7,957 nt of DNA, taken from NCBI GenBank assembly GCA_958346935.1, contig CATVTM010000083.1:1-7957 (forward strand), given 5' to 3'. The DNA is from an uncultured Collinsella sp. GTDB taxonomy: Bacteria > Actinomycetota > Coriobacteriia > Coriobacteriales > Coriobacteriaceae. Below are positions 1 to 6,067 of this stretch, piece after piece. The notes beneath the pieces are model-generated. The model saw only the letters and a list, made by a program, of their open reading frames with translations, searched no databases and was not told the DNA's origin. The position numbers and the translations under genes are program-made. Each line of letters starts with the position of its first letter. Position 1 is the stretch's first letter.

Positions 1-758
1 TGGTCAACGAGCGCCTCAAGAAGCTCGGTCCAGGCAAGGGCATACTGTTTGCGATCGACGAGGCGCAATCGGCGTCTATCGAGGAACTGGCGGCTCTTGC
101 CGTTCTCTATCAGCAGGTGCTCGGAGACCAGGATGCCACGGGATTGCCCGATAGCGACCAGCGCGGTCTTGCGCTGGTTTTTGCCGGCTTGCCCAGTATG
201 GTTGATGACTTGCTTGAAGAGCCGAGCGTGACGTTTTTGCGGCGTGCCCAGCAGCGTACGTTGGGGGCGATATCTTTGCCCAAGGTGCGCGATTCGTATA
301 TCCAGACGGTCAAAGACGCTGGTCTTTACGTTGACGCGGAGACGGCGGACCTTGCGGCACACAAGAGTATGGGGCATCCCTATATGGTTCAGCTGGTGGG
401 ATATTACATGTGGCGGTCTGCTGTCCGGCGTGGTTCGCAGGTCATCGAAAGGCGCGATGTCGAGGATGGCCATGCGGATGCCGTCTCCGAGTTCTACGAA
501 GCGGTCGACGCACCTCTGTATTACGGGTTGCGCAGTCCGCAACGCCTCTTTATCGAGGCCATGGCTGCTGACGAGGGTAAGCCGACGCGCATGGCGGATA
601 TCATTGAGCGTTGCGATCGCACCCAGAGCTGGGCGAGTAAATATCGCGCAAGCTTGATTCGCGAGCGAGTCATCGAGGCTGCCGGATACGGCCTCGTCCG
701 GTTTGCCGTGCCCATGCTGGGCGAGTATATCCGCGACCGCATTTTATGGCATGAGTAG
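1..758 (+). CDS. AAA-type ATPase, C-terminal part (5' end outside window)
   Basis: The reading frame is open from the left edge (first whole codon at 3) to TAG at 756-758, so about 251 C-terminal residues are visible and the Walker A region is missing. A clear Walker B motif, GILFAIDEAQ, lies at visible residues 13-22. An LVFAGLPSM segment at about 57-65 has the form of the sensor-1 strand of AAA ATPases that act on DNA. The last 75 or so residues (SPQRLFIEAMA, then ADIIERCDRTQSWASKYRASLI and a VRFAVPMLGEYIRDR end) look like a winged helix, as in ORC/AAA_16-like bacterial ATPases. An internal GTG at 117 is not a credible start, because Walker B lies upstream of it in the same open frame. The gene ends 13 bases before the UvrA-like gene, so the two are probably co-transcribed. 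Its specific role cannot be told from this part. Confidence 0.8.
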   Translation, partial: VNERLKKLGPGKGILFAIDEAQSASIEELAALAVLYQQVLGDQDATGLPDSDQRGLALVFAGLPSMVDDLLEEPSVTFLRRAQQRTLGAISLPKVRDSYIQTVKDAGLYVDAETADLAAHKSMGHPYMVQLVGYYMWRSAVRRGSQVIERRDVEDGHADAVSEFYEAVDAPLYYGLRSPQRLFIEAMAADEGKPTRMADIIERCDRTQSWASKYRASLIRERVIEAAGYGLVRFAVPMLGEYIRDRILWHE

Positions 759-771
759 GGTGATAAAGGTG

Positions 772-3264
772 ATGGAACAGAAGATGAGCCCGCGGGCTAT
801 CGAGGTGCGTGGCGCGCGTGTACATAACCTCAAGGACATCGATATCGATATTCCGCTGGGAAAGCTCGTGGGTATTGCCGGCGTGTCGGGTTCGGGCAAG
901 AGTTCGCTGGCGCTGGGGGTTCTTTATGCCGAGGGCTCGCGTCGCTACCTGGAGGCGCTAAGCACCTATACCCGCCGTCGTCTAACGCAGGCCGAACGTG
1001 CCCAGGTAGATGAGGTATTGTACGTACCGGCGGCGCTCGCGCTACACCAGCGTCCGAGCGTGCCGGGCGTGCGTTCTACTTTTGGCACCATGACCGAGCT
1101 CAACAATAGCCTGCGTCTGCTCTTTAGCCGTTGCGCCCATCACGTATGCCCGCATTGCGGGGCGCGTTTGGAGCCGAGCCTTAACGTGGCCGCAGGCCTG
1201 TCGCTCACGTGTCCGACATGCGGCCGCGAGTTCTACGCGCCGAGTGCCGAGGATTTGGCTTTCAATAGCGGCGGCGCGTGTCCCACTTGCGGCGGTACCG
1301 GCGTCATGCGCGAGGTGGACGAGGCGAGCCTGGTACCCGACGAGTCAAAGACTATCAACGAAGGCGCGGTGCTTCCCTGGGGCACGCTTATGTGGGATCT
1401 GATGAAGCAGGTGGCTGGCGAGATGGGCGTGCGCACCGACGTGCCGTTTAATCAGCTCACGCCTCAAGAGCGCGACATCGTGTTTCACGGCCCCGCGGTT
1501 AAGAAGCACATTCTTTACGTTCCCAAAAACGGCGAGGGTGCCACGCCGCTCGACTTCACCTATTACAACGCCGTCTATACCGTCGAGAATGCGCTCGCCA
1601 AGGTCAAGGACGATAAGGGCTTAAAACGCGTTGCGCGCTTTTTGCGCGAGGGCCCATGCCGTGATTGCGACGGTACGCGTCTCTCCGAGGCTGCGCGCCA
1701 GCCCCAGGTGCGCGGTATCAATCTGTCACAGGCGGCGGCCATGACGCTTGGTGATGCGATTGAGTTGGTGCGCGGGGTGCCCGCATCCTTGCCGCCCGAG
1801 ATGCGGCCCATGGCAGCGGATATCTGCGATTCGTTTTTGGGCACGGCTCGTCGTCTGGTCGACCTGGGTCTCGATTACCTTTCGCTCGATCGCGCCGGTG
1901 CCACGCTCTCCACGGGTGAGCGTCAGCGCGTGCAGCTCGCCCGCGTGGTGCGCAACCGATCGACGGGTGTGCTTTATGTACTGGACGAGCCCTCAATTGG
2001 CCTGCATCCTGCCAATGTCGACGGCTTGGTGGGTGTGATGCACGACCTAGTGGGCGACGGCAACACCGTGGTTGTTGTCGACCACGATACGCGCGTGTTG
2101 GCGGAGGCTGATTATCTGGTTGAGATGGGCCCCGTTGCCGGAGCAGGCGGCGGCAATGTGATCGCCGCTGGTACGGTTGACGAGGTCGAACAATCGCAGG
2201 GCAGCCGCATCGCACCGTTTTTGCGCGCAGACCCCAAGCGTTTGCGCCCGCGGGTGGCTGACGACGAAATGTTCGATCAAGGCCATATCCGCATGGCGAC
2301 CGATGCCATCCATACCGTCAAACCGCTCGAAGTCGATATACCGCGCGGTCGCCTTGTCACGGTGACGGGCGTTTCGGGTTCGGGCAAGACAACCCTGGTG
2401 CTCGAGACGCTCATCCCTGCACTCAAGGCTCAGGCAACTGGCGCGCGCCTGCCAAGCCATGTGCGCTGGGTCGACGCCGAGGGCATCGCACGCGCCAACC
2501 TGATTGACGCCACGCCCATCGGCGCCAACGTGCGCTCGACGGTGGCGACTTATGCCGACATCCATGACGAGCTGCGCCGCGCCTTCGCCCGTACGTCTGA
2601 GGCCAAGGCAGCCGGCTACAAGGCAGGCGCCTTTAGCTACAACACCGGCGCCTTGCGCTGCCCTACGTGCGACGGCACGGGCTCGATATCACTCGACGTG
2701 CAGTTTTTGCCCGATGTCGAGATCGTCTGCCCGGCATGTCGCGGCTCACGTTATGCAGACGCGGCTTCGCATATCCATCGCGAGGGCAAGGACGGGAGCT
2801 TGCTTACGTTGCCGCAGCTCATGGATATGAGTGTGGATGAGGCCATCGACGCCACACTGGGACTCAAGAAGGTTCAGACGCGCTTGCAGACCTTGCACGA
2901 CCTGGGCTTGGGTTATCTCACGCTCGGTGAACCCACGCCGGCGCTTTCGGGCGGCGAGGCACAGCGTCTTAAGCTTGCGAGCGAGATGGGCCGCGTGCAG
3001 GACGATGCCGTATTCGTATTCGACGAGCCCACGATTGGCCTACATCCGCTCGATGTTCAGGTGTTGCTGAGTGTGTTCGACGGCCTCGTTGCCAAGGGTG
3101 CCACAGTTGTCGTGATCGAGCATGACCTCGACCTTATCCGTAACGCCGATTACGTGATCGACATGGGCCCAGGCGGTGGAGACGCCGGCGGACAAATCGT
3201 CTGCGCCGGCACGCCGGGCGACATCGCGGCCTGCTCCGCAAGTATTACCGGCCGCTACCTATAA
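772..3264 (+). CDS. UvrA-like twin ABC ATPase lacking the UvrB-binding domain
   Basis: This is an 830-residue soluble protein with two ABC ATPase modules of the UvrA type. The first has Walker A GVSGSGKS at 37-44, signature LSTGERQR at 379-386, Walker B with LDEPSIGLHP at 404-413 and H-loop H438. The second has Walker A GVSGSGKT at 533-540, signature LSGGEAQR at 725-732, Walker B with FDEPTIGLHP at 750-759 and H784. Both zinc modules are intact with C-X2-C-X19-C-X2-C spacing (C147/150/170/173 and C630/633/653/656). Canonical UvrA is about 940 residues and has a UvrB-binding domain of over 100 residues between the CPxCG at about 126 and the first zinc module. Here only 17 residues separate C129 from C147, so that domain is absent. 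This matches class III UvrA/UvrA2/DrrC-like proteins, some of which are linked to tolerance of DNA-intercalating compounds; that role is inference. The first signature reads LSTGE instead of LSGGE. The start is uncertain: ATG 772 is preferred, with AGGG/AAAGG upstream, but ATG 784 and ATG 751 (overlapping the upstream stop) are in frame. Confidence 0.9.
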   Translation: MEQKMSPRAIEVRGARVHNLKDIDIDIPLGKLVGIAGVSGSGKSSLALGVLYAEGSRRYLEALSTYTRRRLTQAERAQVDEVLYVPAALALHQRPSVPGVRSTFGTMTELNNSLRLLFSRCAHHVCPHCGARLEPSLNVAAGLSLTCPTCGREFYAPSAEDLAFNSGGACPTCGGTGVMREVDEASLVPDESKTINEGAVLPWGTLMWDLMKQVAGEMGVRTDVPFNQLTPQERDIVFHGPAVKKHILYVPKNGEGATPLDFTYYNAVYTVENALAKVKDDKGLKRVARFLREGPCRDCDGTRLSEAARQPQVRGINLSQAAAMTLGDAIELVRGVPASLPPEMRPMAADICDSFLGTARRLVDLGLDYLSLDRAGATLSTGERQRVQLARVVRNRSTGVLYVLDEPSIGLHPANVDGLVGVMHDLVGDGNTVVVVDHDTRVLAEADYLVEMGPVAGAGGGNVIAAGTVDEVEQSQGSRIAPFLRADPKRLRPRVADDEMFDQGHIRMATDAIHTVKPLEVDIPRGRLVTVTGVSGSGKTTLVLETLIPALKAQATGARLPSHVRWVDAEGIARANLIDATPIGANVRSTVATYADIHDELRRAFARTSEAKAAGYKAGAFSYNTGALRCPTCDGTGSISLDVQFLPDVEIVCPACRGSRYADAASHIHREGKDGSLLTLPQLMDMSVDEAIDATLGLKKVQTRLQTLHDLGLGYLTLGEPTPALSGGEAQRLKLASEMGRVQDDAVFVFDEPTIGLHPLDVQVLLSVFDGLVAKGATVVVIEHDLDLIRNADYVIDMGPGGGDAGGQIVCAGTPGDIAACSASITGRYL

Positions 3265-3266
3265 CC

Positions 3267-3301
3267 GAATGTGACAAAGGGGCTGTCCCTTTGTCACATT
3301 C
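3267..3301. repeat. Intergenic palindrome A (CAAAGGG-CTG-CCCTTTG core)
   Basis: The arm AATGTGACAAAGGG (3268-3281) is perfectly complementary to CCCTTTGTCACATT (3287-3300). The outer pair G3267/C3301 and an inner G-T pair can extend it around a CTG loop. It begins 3 bases after the stop of the UvrA-like gene. No T-tract follows on the + strand (CCGGCAAAG comes next), so it is not a textbook intrinsic terminator, although it would form a strong RNA hairpin at the 3' end of the transcript. It is the sister of the palindrome at 7147-7183, with which it shares core and loop. It may be a REP-like dispersed element; that is inference. Confidence 0.85.
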
Positions 3302-3336
3302 CGGCAAAGACTGTCGGCATCACGGTTTTCTGTTTC

Positions 3337-3416
3337 GGTTAATTCTGGTTAAAGGCAGTTAATTTCAGTTAAAAGCAGTTAATTCTGGTTAAAAACAGTT
3401 AATTACAGTTAAAAGC
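3337..3416. repeat. Tandem array of 10/20-bp GTTAA repeats
   Basis: Eight consecutive decamers lie in exact 10-base register, each beginning (A/G)GTTAA. They alternate between two forms: a type like AGTTAATTCT (3337, 3357, 3377, 3397) and a type like AGTTAAAAGC (3347, 3367, 3387, 3407). The array is therefore also four copies of a 20-bp unit. The third to sixth bases (TTAA) are invariant in all eight, while the tails vary (TCT, TTC, TCT, TAC against AGGC, AAGC, AAAC, AAGC). The 10-base period is close to one helical turn, so every GTTAA lies on the same face of the DNA. The array is about 140 bases upstream of the recombinase start. It could be an iteron-like protein-binding array, a recombinase accessory site or a curved-DNA element; the sequence alone does not decide. 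Confidence 0.9.
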
Positions 3417-3438
3417 GAGCGCGTTGTCGGCACGGCGC

Positions 3439-3475
3439 TTGAATAGCTTGTGCCTGAGGGCCAAAATGGCCTCAG
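3439..3475 (+). promoter_or_regulatory. Candidate recombinase promoter overlapping a hairpin
   Basis: TTGAAT (3439-3444) and CAAAAT (3462-3467) are separated by exactly 17 bases and each match the sigma-70-type consensus at four of six positions. The -10 candidate lies in the loop of an imperfect hairpin whose arms are CTGAGGGCC (3454-3462) and GGCCTCAG (3468-3475), with one bulged G. The overlap could let the promoter be controlled by a DNA-binding protein, possibly the recombinase itself. The match is weak and the call is tentative. The rest of the 3417-3559 leader shows only a small stem (GGCTC 3511-3515 with GAGCC 3522-3526). Confidence 0.3.
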
Positions 3476-3559
3476 CCCATTCGCGGAATTTGCACGCCCT
3501 ATAGTGAGTGGGCTCTCGTTTGAGCCGATGCTGCCAGGAGGCGGCCGATAGGGGCAATT

Positions 3560-4195
3560 ATGGACAATCGAATCTTTGGGTATGCGCGTGTCTCATCTGC
3601 GGATCAGAACTTGGACCGCCAGTTAGACGCATTGGGAAGGTTTCCCGTTCAACGGGACCAGATTTACGCTGACAAGGCAAGCGGTAAGGACTTTAAGCGT
3701 CCTCAGTACCAGCGGCTTCTTCGCAGGTTGCGCGAGGGCGACGTTCTCGTGATCAAAAGTATCGATCGTTTGGGTCGTAATTATCGTGAAGTCCTCGATG
3801 AATGGCGACGCATCACGGTGGATAGGCATGCTGCCATCGTGGTGCTTGATATGCCTCTGCTCGATACACGCGAGCAACTCGACGGCATCACGGGAACATT
3901 CATGGCGGACCTTGTCCTCCAGATCTTGAGCTACGTGGCGCAGCTGGAGCGTGAAAACATCAAGCAGCGCCAGGCGGAGGGTATCGCATCGGCGCGTCTG
4001 CGGGGTGTGAGATTTGGAAGGCCGGCGCTCGAACGCCCGGATAGCTATAGCGATGTCATCAAATCATTCGAAGGAGGTGAGGTTACGAGGCAAGAGGCCG
4101 CAACGCTACTGAACGTCAGCACATCGACATTCGATCGTTGGAGGCGGGCGGACACGACCGGTTTTGACCGTTCGCCGTCCGTCCGTCCTCTTTAG
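3560..4195 (+). CDS. Serine site-specific recombinase (resolvase/invertase family)
   Basis: This is a 211-residue protein of the small serine recombinase family, which cuts DNA through a 5'-phosphoserine and inverts, deletes or integrates segments at short sites. The N-terminal catalytic domain starts with GYARVSSADQNLDRQ. It gives R10 and the nucleophile S12 (equivalent to R8/S10 of gamma-delta resolvase), R47 in the KRPQY segment, and D69/R70/R73 in IDRLGRN. A long E-helix region (LERENIKQRQAEGIASA, about 129-145) leads through GVRFGRP to a C-terminal helix-turn-helix at about 173-196 (EVTRQEAATLLNVSTSTFDRW). All expected active-site residues are present and the length is normal, so the gene looks intact. 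The ATG is preceded by AGGGG at 3550-3554 with 5-base spacing. It belongs to the recombinase subgroup with a VLDMPLLDTR segment that is common in Firmicutes and Actinobacteria. Its target site is not identified; the upstream repeat array is the nearest candidate. Confidence 0.93.
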   Translation: MDNRIFGYARVSSADQNLDRQLDALGRFPVQRDQIYADKASGKDFKRPQYQRLLRRLREGDVLVIKSIDRLGRNYREVLDEWRRITVDRHAAIVVLDMPLLDTREQLDGITGTFMADLVLQILSYVAQLERENIKQRQAEGIASARLRGVRFGRPALERPDSYSDVIKSFEGGEVTRQEAATLLNVSTSTFDRWRRADTTGFDRSPSVRPL

Positions 4196-4208
4196 CTAGA
4201 CATTTTGA

Positions 4209-4247
4209 CGAGGGGAGTTTATTGTACAGAGCTCACTCCTTCCCTCG
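4209..4247 (+). terminator. Possible imperfect terminator hairpin after the recombinase
   Basis: CGAGGGGAGT (4209-4218) can pair with ACTCC (4235-4239) and CCTCG (4243-4247), leaving a 3-base bulge and a 16-base loop that contains the small palindromes TGTACA and GAGCTC. It starts 13 bases after the recombinase stop. Only a weak T-rich stretch (ATGTTTATCC) follows, so termination is uncertain. CGAGGGG recurs at 4315-4321 in the same intergenic region. Between this hairpin and the next gene I see only a lone TATAAG (4323-4328) that could be a -10 box, with no good -35. Confidence 0.35.
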
Positions 4248-4356
4248 ATGTTTATCCAGTTCACGCCCTTGAACCAAATAGTGCCACCGCGTTGCCAATT
4301 CGTCTGCTTTTTGGCGAGGGGCTATAAGTCTTAACGTCAATCGAAGGGAAATAGTC

Positions 4357-5172
4357 GTGAAACGAAATACTACTAATAAGCAGCCTATGATGGGCTTGCT
4401 TGTCCTACTTATCTGTTCTCTAGGATTCATCTCGGCCTGTTCACAGAATGATGCAAACGCTGCAAAGTCGAAATATGTCGACGATAAGGCGATGAATGTT
4501 ATCGCCGCCGGGTTTGAGAGAAGGTCCGACGTCATTGAATCTAATGCAAACGATGATGATCCTCATTCAACCGAGAATATCCAGGAAGCTATTGAGGCCG
4601 AAATCAAGAACGACAAGGAACTCAAGAACGCTAGGTTTAAGGATTCCAAGATGCAACAGGACGTAATCACGTATCTGAATCTGCTTGATGACCAGCTTAA
4701 AGTGACCGAGGATTACTCGCAATCGTCTTCGGATTATTACGAAGAGTGGAATAAGGTCTACGATAAGCGGTCTGCGCAGCTCAAAAAGCTTGTTGATAAT
4801 TACGGGCTGGAAGTCGGGGAGAAATACAAGGATGATTTCAACGACTTAATTAAGAATGGAAAGTCCGTAGCAGAGAAGACCCGCTATGAGGATGCCATCA
4901 ACAGTTTGATTCAGGGAGCAAATTTCGAAAAAACGGATGACGGTTACGGCCTGTATACGTATACGGCGGTAGTTGAGAACACCTCTGGTATATCGTTCTC
5001 TAACGTCAGCCTGACACTTGCTCTCTATGATGCAGATGACATCAAAGCGGAGGAGACCTATGCGGACACTTCGTCGTGGGCGCCGGGTGAGAAAGTCAAG
5101 TTCGAGGCAATGTCCGATGTTGACGCTGCGCGCGTTGTCGCATCTGTTTCCAGCTACGATGTAAATAAATAA
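4357..5172 (+). CDS. Lipoprotein with C-terminal FxLYD domain
   Basis: A 271-residue predicted lipoprotein starts at GTG 4357, with GAAGGG (4343-4348) 8 bases upstream. The signal peptide has a positive N-terminus (VKRNTTNK), a hydrophobic core (MMGLLVLLICSLGF, 11-24) and a lipobox ISAC ending at C28. The protein should therefore be lipid-anchored on the outer face of the membrane. Residues 30-190 are strongly charged and mostly helical in appearance, rich in Lys, Asp, Glu and Tyr, as in a stalk or coiled-coil-like region. Residues about 200-265 (VVENTSG, LALYD at 221-225, then SWAPGEKVKFEA) match the FxLYD beta-sandwich domain common in Gram-positive secreted proteins. Its function is unknown beyond a likely extracellular binding or structural role. 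The gene is AT-rich: 26 of 60 bases at 4741-4800 are G or C, against 39 of 60 at 1861-1920 in the UvrA-like gene. It appears monocistronic, with a terminator downstream. Confidence 0.85.
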   Translation: MKRNTTNKQPMMGLLVLLICSLGFISACSQNDANAAKSKYVDDKAMNVIAAGFERRSDVIESNANDDDPHSTENIQEAIEAEIKNDKELKNARFKDSKMQQDVITYLNLLDDQLKVTEDYSQSSSDYYEEWNKVYDKRSAQLKKLVDNYGLEVGEKYKDDFNDLIKNGKSVAEKTRYEDAINSLIQGANFEKTDDGYGLYTYTAVVENTSGISFSNVSLTLALYDADDIKAEETYADTSSWAPGEKVKFEAMSDVDAARVVASVSSYDVNK

Positions 5173-5186
5173 GTTCTGCACGGAAG

Positions 5187-5227
5187 GGGCGGGTTAATCG
5201 GCAATGAATGGTTGACCTGCCCGTTTT
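5187..5227 (+). terminator. Rho-independent terminator of the lipoprotein gene
   Basis: GGGCGGGTTAA (5187-5197) pairs with TTGACCTGCCC (5212-5222) over 11 base pairs, including two G-T wobbles, around a 14-base loop. The stem is followed by G and TTTT (5224-5227). It lies 14 bases past the lipoprotein stop codon and separates this transcript from the next two genes. Confidence 0.6.
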
Positions 5228-5309
5228 ATGCCAATTATTGAACAACAAGTGCCGCGAACGAATGTGTATTATATCGGATTGCAAACAACTGCCCTCGTCT
5301 AAAGACATG

Positions 5310-5341
5310 TTGAAAACGACAATTAAGGCATGAGGTATAAC
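5310..5341 (+). promoter_or_regulatory. Candidate promoter for the DUF4230-like gene pair
   Basis: TTGAAA (5310-5315) and TATAAC (5336-5341) are good hexamers (five of six each) but their spacer is 20 bases, longer than ideal. A competing pair is TTGAAC (5238-5243) with TATTAT (5267-5272), spaced 23 bases. An upstream terminator and the AT-rich gap of about 160 bases argue that some promoter lies here; which one is not settled. Confidence 0.35.
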
Positions 5342-5386
5342 CCACGGCAGTTTCTTAAATAACAGGGATTTTGAAAGGAATAGGGG

Positions 5387-6058
5387 ATGGATGAGATAGA
5401 GGAAGGCGTGGGGGCGCTGAAAGCGAAACTCGGGAGAATCCTGACAAAGCCCAAGGTATTCTTTGCGGGCCTGGCGCTTGGTGGAGTGATTGTGGCTGTA
5501 CTTTTCATTACCATCTTTAATAACGGCAAAGCTGCGGGCGCGAAAGAAACGACCCCCAATACGCTTTCCCCGTCGGTCGTGTTTGAACGCATCGCTTCCC
5601 AGAACGAGATGGTTTCTGCATCGCAGAACTATACGATTGTCGATAAGGTGACAGATACCAAAAGGTTTTTCGATTGGTTTGATATCCCGTTTACAGAAAA
5701 CAGTTTTTGGTATCGCTATGTTGGAACCATTAAGGCGGGCGTGAATCTCGAGACGGCAGAGATACATACAAACAAGAAGAAGCTGACCATTACGATGGAT
5801 GAGCCTTATGTAATCTCAAACACGCCGGATATGAAGAAATCGGGCGCTCTCGAGGAGCGCAACAACATCCTCAATCCCATTGAGGTCAAAGACGTTACGG
5901 CGTTTGAAGCACAGTGCAAGGAGCGGAGTGAAAGCGAGGCCATCAAGGATGGCGACCTGCTCGAAGAGGCTCGGGTGAACGCCGAAGCAAATATCCGCGC
6001 GATGTTCAACTCGGCATTTGGCGATGAATATACGGTTGATTTCGACTATCGGAAATAG
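5387..6058 (+). CDS. Single-pass membrane protein with DUF4230-like domain
   Basis: This 223-residue protein has a short charged cytoplasmic N-terminus (1-23), one strong membrane helix (VFFAGLALGGVIVAVLFITIF, 24-44, with no cleavage motif) and a C-terminal extracytoplasmic domain. The domain contains the pattern FFDWFDIPFTENSFWYRYVG, then TIKAGVNLETAEI and KKLTITMDEPYVI. This resembles DUF4230, a family of membrane-anchored proteins of unknown function. From memory, the aromatic core, the aGV(D/N)L segment and a following ITM/ITL strand are the family hallmarks. The C-terminal third is charged and helical, with SEAIKDGDLLEEARVNAEANI ahead of FGDEYTVDFDYRK. ATG 5387 is preceded by GAAAGGA (5373-5379) at 7-base spacing. 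The next gene's ribosome binding site overlaps this gene's stop codon, so the two are coupled. No enzymatic residues are evident. Confidence 0.8.
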   Translation: MDEIEEGVGALKAKLGRILTKPKVFFAGLALGGVIVAVLFITIFNNGKAAGAKETTPNTLSPSVVFERIASQNEMVSASQNYTIVDKVTDTKRFFDWFDIPFTENSFWYRYVGTIKAGVNLETAEIHTNKKKLTITMDEPYVISNTPDMKKSGALEERNNILNPIEVKDVTAFEAQCKERSESEAIKDGDLLEEARVNAEANIRAMFNSAFGDEYTVDFDYRK

Positions 6059-6062
6059 GAGG
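6057..6062 (+). promoter_or_regulatory. Shine-Dalgarno overlapping the upstream stop codon
   Basis: A perfect AGGAGG lies at 6057-6062, sharing its first bases with the TAG stop (6056-6058) of the DUF4230-like gene and sitting 5 bases before ATG 6068. It fixes the start of the next gene and indicates translational coupling of the pair. Confidence 0.85.
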
Positions 6063-6067
6063 TCACT

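Noticed and set aside
703..771. N-terminal extension of the UvrA-like protein back to 703
   Set aside because: It overlaps the end of the ATPase gene by more than 50 bases, encodes no UvrA-like residues and has no ribosome site; the family N-terminus starts near 784-800.
1718..2565. Long minus-strand open frames of 165 and 172 codons opposite the UvrA-like gene
   Set aside because: They lie fully antisense to well-supported UvrA motifs, have low-complexity Arg/Pro/Ala-rich or motif-free products and no ribosome site; long antisense frames are expected in GC-rich coding DNA.
3337..3416. CRISPR array
   Set aside because: Units are 10/20 bases long with no unique spacers and no cas genes nearby.
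4233..4535. Minus-strand open frame of 100 codons covering the gap before the lipoprotein gene
   Set aside because: Its hydrophobic part is the antisense of the lipoprotein signal peptide region and nothing recognisable is encoded in the rest.
5229..5330. Imperfect inverted pair TGCCAATTATTG / CAATTAAGGCA that might flank an invertible promoter
   Set aside because: The match needs gaps and is AT-rich; it is too weak to support an invertible element without read evidence.
5096..5767. Minus-strand open frame of 223 codons across the lipoprotein end, the gap and the DUF4230-like gene
   Set aside because: It runs through a terminator and a ribosome site on the other strand, shows no family motif and lacks a convincing ribosome site of its own.
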